The translations under genes and the position numbers were made by a program. This document shows, in pieces, positions 6,334 to 10,297 of a stretch of DNA of 10,297 bases. Position 1 is the stretch's first letter. Every line of letters begins with the position of its first letter. Source of the stretch: Pseudomonadota bacterium (GTDB lineage Bacteria > Pseudomonadota > Alphaproteobacteria > Acetobacterales > Acetobacteraceae); contig JAEWCI010000075.1 in NCBI GenBank assembly GCA_023390705.1, forward strand, positions 1 through 10,297. Direction: 5' to 3'. The notes below the pieces were generated by a model. That model was not told where the DNA came from and ran no database searches. It was given only the letters and a program-made list of their open reading frames with translations.

Positions 6334-7185
6334 TCAGTTCAGCCGGTTGCGGAGTTCCTCGGCCATCATGCGGGCGCGGCGGGCGGCCTCGCCCTCCGGC
6401 TCAAGCTCCAGGCTGCGGTCCAGGCAGGTCAGGGCGGCGCCGATACGGTCCAGCCGGTGGTTCATCAGCCCGGCCTCCCGCCACAGCGCGGCCTGGTCCG
6501 GGGCCAGGCGCAGCATGTCCTCGGTGCAGGCCAGGGCATCGTTCAGGTTGCCGGCGCGCAGCCGGCGCAGCTTGATGTTGTTCTGCAGCCGCAGCAGCAC
6601 GCCGCGCCTGGTCATGGGCCGCAGCAGGCCGGGGCGCAGTTCCGCCCGCTCGCCCTCCATGCGCTTGATCAGGCCGCGCAGGTCGGGCGCCTGCAGGCCG
6701 ATGCCGCCGCCGAACACATCCACCAGGGACTGGCCATGGGTGCCTTCCACCGCCACCAGGAAATGCCCGGGGAAGTCCACACCATGCGCGCTCCAGCCGG
6801 CGGCCTCCGCGGCATGCAGCCAGAGGATGCCAAGCGCCACCGGCAGGCCGCGGCGGCGTTCCGCCACGCGGATCAGGTTGGCATTGGCCAGGTCGTCATA
6901 GCTGGCGGCATCGCCGGCATAGCCGAAGCCGGCATGGATCACCTCGGCCAGCACGGCGCGGCGGCGGTCGGCGTCGCCGGCATCGGCATCGGGGTCCGCC
7001 GCGGCGGCCTGCACCGCCCGGCGGGCGAGTTCCGAAAGATGCGCGGCCGTGGCCGGCCAATCCGCTTCCGGCGCGTCGATGCGGGCGAATTGCAGGGCGA
7101 CCGCAGCGAGGTCGATCTCGGCATCGGGCAATGAGCCGGCGGCGCTGATCGCGGCGCGGGCCTCTTCCTGGGGAATGACAGGCAT
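6334..7185 (-). CDS. SirB1-like protein with transglutaminase-like core and TPR-like tail
   Basis: This 283-residue protein matches the SirB1 (E. coli YchA) family. The core has GFGYAGDAASYDDLANANLIRVAERRRGLPVALGILWLHAAE (about 86-127), then VDFPGHFLVAVEG (136-148) and LVDVFGGG (154-161). These correspond to the transglutaminase-like fold, retaining the His (141) and Asp (156) positions but with no obvious nucleophilic Cys, so it is probably not a protease or transglutaminase. Residues about 195-275 contain two TPR-like helical repeats (NLNDALACTEDMLRLAPDQAALWREAG, then IGAALTCLDRSLELEPEG). The molecular role is not established. ATG 7185 lacks a strong ribosome binding site. It lies 39 nt after the HIT gene on the same strand. 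Confidence 0.88.
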   Translation of the reverse strand: MPVIPQEEARAAISAAGSLPDAEIDLAAVALQFARIDAPEADWPATAAHLSELARRAVQAAAADPDADAGDADRRRAVLAEVIHAGFGYAGDAASYDDLANANLIRVAERRRGLPVALGILWLHAAEAAGWSAHGVDFPGHFLVAVEGTHGQSLVDVFGGGIGLQAPDLRGLIKRMEGERAELRPGLLRPMTRRGVLLRLQNNIKLRRLRAGNLNDALACTEDMLRLAPDQAALWREAGLMNHRLDRIGAALTCLDRSLELEPEGEAARRARMMAEELRNRLN

Positions 7186-7224
7186 GGTGCGGAAAGTGTT
7201 GGCCCGCCGCGCCGGGGGTTCAAG

Positions 7225-7611
7225 TCACGCCGGCGCAGGCGCCACCATCCGCCCGAGCCGGCGGCCGGCGAAGATGTGGACATGGAAATGCGGCACTTCC
7301 TGCCCGGCATCCGGCCCCATGTTGGAGAGGATGCGGTAGCCGTTCGCTTCCAGGCCCAGCTGCTTCGCCACCAGCGCCACCGCGCGCCAGAAGCCCGCAA
7401 TTGCCTCGGCCGGCGCCTGGGCGTGGAAATCCGCGGCGCTGACCCAGGGGCCCTTGGGGATCACCAGCACATGCACCGGCGCCTGCGGGTGGATGTCGTG
7501 GAAGGCCAGGGCGTGCTCGTCCTCATGCACCCGCTTGCAGGGGATTTCGCCGCGAAGGATTCGGGCGAAGATGTTGCCCTCGTCATAGGGCGGCAGGCCG
7601 CTGGTGGACAT
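7225..7611 (-). CDS. HIT-family (histidine triad) nucleotide-binding protein
   Basis: The 128-residue protein is a HIT-domain hydrolase of the Hint type, which cleaves purine nucleoside phosphoramidates or acyl-adenylates in the cytosol. It shows NIFARILRGEIPCKRVHEDEHALAFHDIHPQAPVHVLVIPK (about 13-53), the helix GFWRAVALVAKQLGL (73-87) and the triad PHFHVHIF with His108, His110 and His112; His112 should be the nucleophile region. AGGGAG lies 8 nt before ATG 7611. The gene starts 21 nt after the hisE stop, so it is probably in the same transcript; a HIT gene next to hisE is a familiar arrangement in alphaproteobacteria. The physiological substrate is unknown. Confidence 0.93.
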   Translation of the reverse strand: MSTSGLPPYDEGNIFARILRGEIPCKRVHEDEHALAFHDIHPQAPVHVLVIPKGPWVSAADFHAQAPAEAIAGFWRAVALVAKQLGLEANGYRILSNMGPDAGQEVPHFHVHIFAGRRLGRMVAPAPA

Positions 7612-7632
7612 GGCGTCGCTCCCTGTATGCGG

Positions 7633-8205
7633 TTACGGCAGCTTGGTGGTGCGGGCGGCGCGGACGATGCCCTTGGGCCGTGCCGCCTTCTCGGCGATGC
7701 CGCTGATACCCTCGCGCCGGCGCAGCTCGGCCCAGACCTCCTCCGGCCGGATGCCGGCATCCACCCAGACCACGACCAGGTGATAGAGCAGGTCGGCGGA
7801 TTCCAGGATGGTGGCCGCGCGGTTGCCCTGCGTCGCCTCGATGACGCATTCCACCGCTTCCTCGCCCAATTTCTGCGCCACCTTGGGGGTGCCGCGGGCG
7901 ATCAGCCGGGCGGAATGGGAATTCTGGACATCGCCGGCCAGGCGGCGGCTCTCCACCGTCTGCCACAGCCGGTCGAGCACGGTGGAGTCGCCGTCGCTGG
8001 GGCCTTCCAGCGGCTGCAGCAGGCGGCTTTCCACCTGGCGGACGGCTTCGGGCGGCTTGCCGGCCTTGCCCTTCACCGGAGCCAGGCCAGCCGGCAACGG
8101 AAGCTTGGCCTTCGCCACGGCCTTCTTCGTCAAGTTTCCCGCAGCCGTCTTCTCCGGCTTGCCGGTGGCTTTCTTCTTCGCCTTGGCCTTGGTGTCCCTG
8201 GCCAT
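7633..8205 (-). CDS. hisE: Phosphoribosyl-ATP pyrophosphatase with Lys-rich N-terminal extension
   Basis: HisE hydrolyses phosphoribosyl-ATP to phosphoribosyl-AMP, the second step of histidine synthesis. The catalytic domain occupies about residues 75-190: VLDRLWQTVESRR, then the key GTPKVAQKLGEEAVECVIEA (105-124) with its acidic metal-binding residues, then ESADLLYHLVVVWVDAGIRPEEVWAELRRR (135-164). Standalone HisE is usually about 105-110 residues; this one has 190. The extra N terminus is Lys/Ala-rich (14 lysines in the first 50 residues), looks disordered, and does not resemble HisI. ATG 8205 is supported by GGAGG 10 nt upstream and by spacing: hisF ends at 8208, leaving 2 nt (TGA-CG-ATG), a coupling arrangement. 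Codon use in the extension is GC3-rich like the rest. Confidence 0.92.
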   Translation of the reverse strand: MARDTKAKAKKKATGKPEKTAAGNLTKKAVAKAKLPLPAGLAPVKGKAGKPPEAVRQVESRLLQPLEGPSDGDSTVLDRLWQTVESRRLAGDVQNSHSARLIARGTPKVAQKLGEEAVECVIEATQGNRAATILESADLLYHLVVVWVDAGIRPEEVWAELRRREGISGIAEKAARPKGIVRAARTTKLP

Positions 8206-8207
8206 CG

Positions 8208-8987
8208 TCAGGCCGCCTCCGCCAGGCGGGGCAGCGGCCGCACCGGGAAGCCGGCGGCGGCCAGCGCCGCCTTGGCATCGGCGATGCGGAATTCCCCGTA
8301 ATGGAAGACGCTGGCGGCGAGCAGCCCGGTGGCGCCGACCTGGGCGCCCTCGACGAAATGCGCCAGGGTGCCCACCCCGCCGGAGGCCACGATAGGCACC
8401 CGCACCGCCTGCCGCACCGCCCGCAGCAGGTCCAGGTCGAAGCCGGATTTGGTGCCGTCGCGGTCCATGCTGGTCAGCAGGATCTCGCCCGCCCCGGCTT
8501 CCGCCATGCGCTGCGCCCAGGCCACGGCGTCCAGCCCGGCGGGGCGGCGGCCGCCATGGGTGAAGACCTCCCACTCGCCGGGACCAGTCCGGCGGGCATC
8601 CACCGCCACCACGATGCACTGGCTGCCAAAAGCCTCGGCGGCGCGGGAGACCAGTTCCGGCTCCGCCACCGCGGCGCTGTTGATGCTGGCCTTGTCGGCG
8701 CCGGCCAGCAGCAGGCGGCGGATATCCTCCACACTGCGCACGCCGCCGCCCACGGTCAGTGGGATGAAGACCTCGGCTGCGGTGCGGGCGACCACGTCCA
8801 GCATGGTGTCGCGGTTCTCGTGGCTCGCGGCGATGTCGAGGAAGGTCAGCTCGTCGGCGCCTTCCCGGTCATAGGCGCGGGCCTGTTCCACCGGGTCGCC
8901 GGCGTCGCGCAGGGCGACGAAATTCACCCCCTTCACGACGCGGCCATCCTTCACGTCCAGGCAGGGAATGACGCGCAGGGCCAGCAT
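8208..8987 (-). CDS. hisF: Imidazole glycerol phosphate synthase, cyclase subunit
   Basis: HisF is the (beta-alpha)8-barrel subunit that, with the glutaminase HisH, converts PRFAR plus ammonia to imidazole glycerol phosphate and AICAR. The 259-residue length is normal. The N terminus MLALRVIPCLDVKDGRVVKGVNF places the catalytic Asp11, and CIVVAVDAR places Asp130, at exactly the known positions. Phosphate-binding loops are visible as VGGGVRS (79-85) and ASGGVG (201-206), with LLTSMDRDGTKSGFD (170-184) between them. ATG 8987 has GGAAGG about 8 nt upstream. It is separated from doxX by 104 nt containing a strong hairpin, and it is coupled to hisE downstream. hisH is not in the window and is expected beyond hisA. 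Confidence 0.97.
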   Translation of the reverse strand: MLALRVIPCLDVKDGRVVKGVNFVALRDAGDPVEQARAYDREGADELTFLDIAASHENRDTMLDVVARTAAEVFIPLTVGGGVRSVEDIRRLLLAGADKASINSAAVAEPELVSRAAEAFGSQCIVVAVDARRTGPGEWEVFTHGGRRPAGLDAVAWAQRMAEAGAGEILLTSMDRDGTKSGFDLDLLRAVRQAVRVPIVASGGVGTLAHFVEGAQVGATGLLAASVFHYGEFRIADAKAALAAAGFPVRPLPRLAEAA

Positions 8988-9010
8988 CGTCAGGGCCTTC
9001 CATCCTTGCA

Positions 9011-9034
9011 CCGCCGCGCCACCACGCGCGGCGG
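9011..9034 (-). other. Perfect 9-bp GC hairpin in the hisF leader
   Basis: On the plus strand CCGCCGCGC (9011-9019) and GCGCGGCGG (9026-9034) are exact reverse complements around a 6-nt loop. In the minus-strand transcript this stem ends 23 nt before the hisF ATG, and its loop reads GTGGTG. No U-run follows, so it is not a standard intrinsic terminator. It may be an RNA-processing, stability or partial-attenuation element between doxX and hisF. I saw no His-rich leader peptide around it. Confidence 0.5.
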
Positions 9035-9088
9035 GGAAGCAGCGATGGGGCGGCGGCGCGGCAAGGTCAATAGCCGGGCGTCGAACCA

Positions 9089-9100
9089 GCCCTAGTCGGC
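9089..9100. repeat. 12-bp direct repeat, copy 1, at the doxX stop codon
   Basis: GCCCTAGTCGGC here is identical to 9672-9683. On the minus strand both copies cover the last codons and the TAG stop of a gene (doxX here, hisA there), each ending in Ala-Asp-stop. The pair brackets the doxX gene and its leader. Confidence 0.5.
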
Positions 9101-9484
9101 GCGGCGCAGGCTGCGGTCGAGGCTCAGCGCCCCGCCCCCGGCGAAGGAGAAGTAGAGGAAGACGAAGCAGTAGAGCGCCGCCAGCTCCCCGCCATTCAGG
9201 ATGGGGAAGAAGCTGCGCGAGGCATGGGCCATGAAATAGGCGGCGGCGTTGAAGCCGGAGAGGATGAAGGCGGCCGGCCGGGTGAACAGGCCCAGCGCCA
9301 CCAGGATGCCGCCGACCAGCTCGATCACCCCGGCGAACCAATACAGGGTCAGGAATTCGGGGACCGCCCGCCCAGGCGGGAAGCCGAGCATCTTCTGGGT
9401 GCCGTGCTGCAGCAGCAGCAAGGCCGCCATCACGCGCAGCAGGCTGAGCACATAGGGCGCCCATTGGCGCAGTCGTTCGGGCAT
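9092..9484 (-). CDS. DoxX-family membrane protein
   Basis: The 130-residue protein has four predicted transmembrane helices (about residues 10-28, 46-66, 69-86 and 100-116). It matches the DoxX family: LLRVMAALLLLQHGTQKMLGF (15-35), FAGVIELVGGILVALGLFTRPAAFILSGFNAAAYFMAH (50-87) and a C-terminal GGELAALYCFVFLYFSFAGGGALSLD (98-123). DoxX proteins are linked to thiosulfate:quinone oxidoreductase and to oxidative-stress membrane complexes in a few species, but most bacterial members have no assigned role. ATG 9484 is preceded by AGGAGAGGG at ideal spacing, better than the upstream in-frame start at 9589. It sits between hisA and hisF, where no histidine function is known for it, with its own 190-nt leader. 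Confidence 0.9.
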   Translation of the reverse strand: MPERLRQWAPYVLSLLRVMAALLLLQHGTQKMLGFPPGRAVPEFLTLYWFAGVIELVGGILVALGLFTRPAAFILSGFNAAAYFMAHASRSFFPILNGGELAALYCFVFLYFSFAGGGALSLDRSLRRAD

Positions 9485-9584
9485 TTCGATCCCTCTCCTG
9501 GTTGGGCGGGGGTTCCTGCCTCCTGGCCGAAGCCGCAGCGCCGCGGAAGGGGGAACCTTCGTGCCGAGGCGCCGGTCACGCAGG

Positions 9585-9621
9585 ATCATACCGCAACGTC
9601 ACGCCCCTTCGGAGCGTTTCC
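9585..9621 (-). promoter_or_regulatory. Candidate promoter region for doxX
   Basis: Two overlapping weak signals lie on the minus strand. One is a -10 box TATGAT (9590-9585, five of six bases) with no good -35. The other is GGAAAC (9621-9616), 17 bp, then CGTT (9598-9595), close to the alphaproteobacterial general-stress EcfG pattern GGAAC-N16/17-CGTT but with one extra A. Either would produce a leader of about 90-110 nt ahead of doxX. Confidence 0.25.
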
Positions 9622-9630
9622 GTCCGCTCC
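9611..9630 (-). terminator. Hairpin downstream of hisA, possible weak terminator
   Basis: GGAGCG (9611-9616) and CGCTCC (9625-9630) form a perfect 6-bp stem with an 8-nt loop, 44 nt past the hisA TAG in the minus-strand direction. There is no U-run after it. It may reduce read-through from hisA into doxX. It overlaps the candidate -35 of the doxX promoter. Confidence 0.3.
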
Positions 9631-9671
9631 AGCCCGCGCGAATGCTCCGGGTTGCGCCCCCGCGACGATCC

Positions 9672-9683
9672 GCCCTAGTCGGC
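9672..9683. repeat. 12-bp direct repeat, copy 2, at the hisA stop codon
   Basis: GCCCTAGTCGGC, identical to 9089-9100 and in the same orientation, covers the hisA TAG and its last Ala-Asp codons on the minus strand. The two copies start 583 bp apart and enclose doxX with its leader. Confidence 0.5.
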
Positions 9684-10297
9684 CGCCAGGGCAAGCGCCC
9701 GGCTGGGGTCCACGCGCCCGTCATACAGCGCCCCGCCGATGATGACGCCCTCGATCCCCTCGGCCGCCACCGCCCGCAGCGCCACCAGGTCGTCCAGCGA
9801 GGCGACGCCGCCCGAGGCGATGACCGGCAGGGTGACGGCGCGGGCCAAGGCCAGCGTGGCTTCCAGGTTCACCCCGCCCAGCATGCCGTCACGGTCGATA
9901 TCGGTGTAGATGATGGCGGCGGCGCCGGCATCCTCGAAGCGGCGGGCGAGGTCGAGCGCGGTCATGGTGCTGACCTCGGCCCAGCCCTCGGTCGCCACCA
10001 TGCCGCCGCGCGCATCGATGCCGACCGCGACGCGGCCGGGATGGGCGCGGCAGGCGGCGCGGGCGAAGTCCGGGTCCTTCAGCGCGGCGGAACCCAGGAT
10101 GACGCGGTGCACCCCGGCGGCCAGCCAGCCCTCCAGCGTCGCCATGTTGCGGATGCCACCGCCAAGCTGCACCCGCAGCCCTGGCACCGCCGCGACGATG
10201 TGCTGCACCGCCGCGACATTGGCCGGGCGACCGGCGAAGGCGCCGTCGAGGTCCACGACATGCACCCAGGAAAAGCCGAGCACGGCGAATTGCCGGG
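9675..10297 (-). CDS. hisA: ProFAR isomerase (HisA), N terminus outside the window
   Basis: HisA is the (beta-alpha)8-barrel isomerase that converts ProFAR to PRFAR, the substrate of HisF/HisH. The frame is open to the right edge (reading RQFAVLGFSWVHVVDLDGAF), so the first codons, including the N-terminal catalytic Asp, are missing; the GTG at 10283 is internal. Signatures are WVHVVDLDGAFAG, the phosphate-binding LGGGIRNM, GVHRVILGSAAL, VAVGIDARGG, YTDIDRDGMLGGVN with the second catalytic Asp region, VIASGGVASLDDL, and a C-terminal GVIIGGALYDGR. The TAG stop is at 9675-9677. It should be preceded by hisH, and often hisB, beyond the window. It ends 190 nt before doxX, unlike the tight hisA-hisF spacing usual in related genomes. 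Confidence 0.96.
   Translation of the reverse strand, partial: RQFAVLGFSWVHVVDLDGAFAGRPANVAAVQHIVAAVPGLRVQLGGGIRNMATLEGWLAAGVHRVILGSAALKDPDFARAACRAHPGRVAVGIDARGGMVATEGWAEVSTMTALDLARRFEDAGAAAIIYTDIDRDGMLGGVNLEATLALARAVTLPVIASGGVASLDDLVALRAVAAEGIEGVIIGGALYDGRVDPSRALALAAD

Noticed and set aside
8988..9464. Upstream in-frame extension of hisF (to 9464)
   Set aside because: It would run antisense-like through the doxX gene in a different frame; HisF homologs start at MLALRVIPCLD, and ATG 8987 has a good ribosome binding site.
1..10297. Search for CRISPR arrays, tandem repeats, tRNA genes, transposase or toxin-antitoxin genes
   Set aside because: Reading both strands showed no regularly spaced repeats, no tRNA-like cloverleaf that I could recognise, and no such protein families.

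Overview
The window is about 10.3 kb of very GC-rich, gene-dense chromosome with strong G/C bias at third codon positions. Gene content points to an alphaproteobacterium: gshB with an alphaproteobacterial-looking KPLFGNGG motif, an AmpG-type permease, DUF486, SirB1-like and HIT proteins, and a hisA/hisF/hisE cluster. A Roseomonas-like member of the Acetobacteraceae is my best guess, from gene content and composition only. There is no sign of prophage structural genes, insertion sequences, tRNA, rRNA or CRISPR; this is mostly housekeeping chromosome.

Layout, left to right. Bases 1-318 (+) are the C-terminal end of an alkaline-phosphatase/phosphodiesterase-superfamily protein. After a 253-bp gap with a small hairpin come an AmpG-like permease (572-1870, +) and a DUF486 membrane protein (1877-2230, +), probably one transcript. 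Facing them is a peptidoglycan-binding plus GH19-type hydrolase (2227-3075, -) with a clear sigma70-type promoter. Alanine dehydrogenase (3207-4322, +) follows and meets a SnoaL/NTF2-like protein (4319-4717, -). That gene is divergent from a MarR-family regulator (4791-5300, +), and the short gap between them holds a perfect 15-bp palindrome inside the predicted promoter.

From 5301 to the right edge everything is on the minus strand and reads, in transcription order: hisA (partial), doxX, hisF, hisE, a HIT protein, a SirB1-like protein, gshB. The his genes supply successive and neighbouring steps of histidine synthesis. hisF and hisE are separated by 2 nt and look translationally coupled. doxX interrupts the usual hisA-hisF adjacency; it has its own leader, a hairpin on each side, and a 12-bp direct repeat at the two flanking stop codons.

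Most notable points: (1) the MarR/SnoaL divergent regulatory cassette; (2) a lysine/alanine-rich N-terminal extension of about 75 residues on HisE; (3) the doxX interruption of the his cluster with its repeats and hairpins; (4) three convergent gene pairs that overlap by 4 bp or abut exactly, leaving no room for intergenic terminators. I did not find a clear new defence or mobile system.
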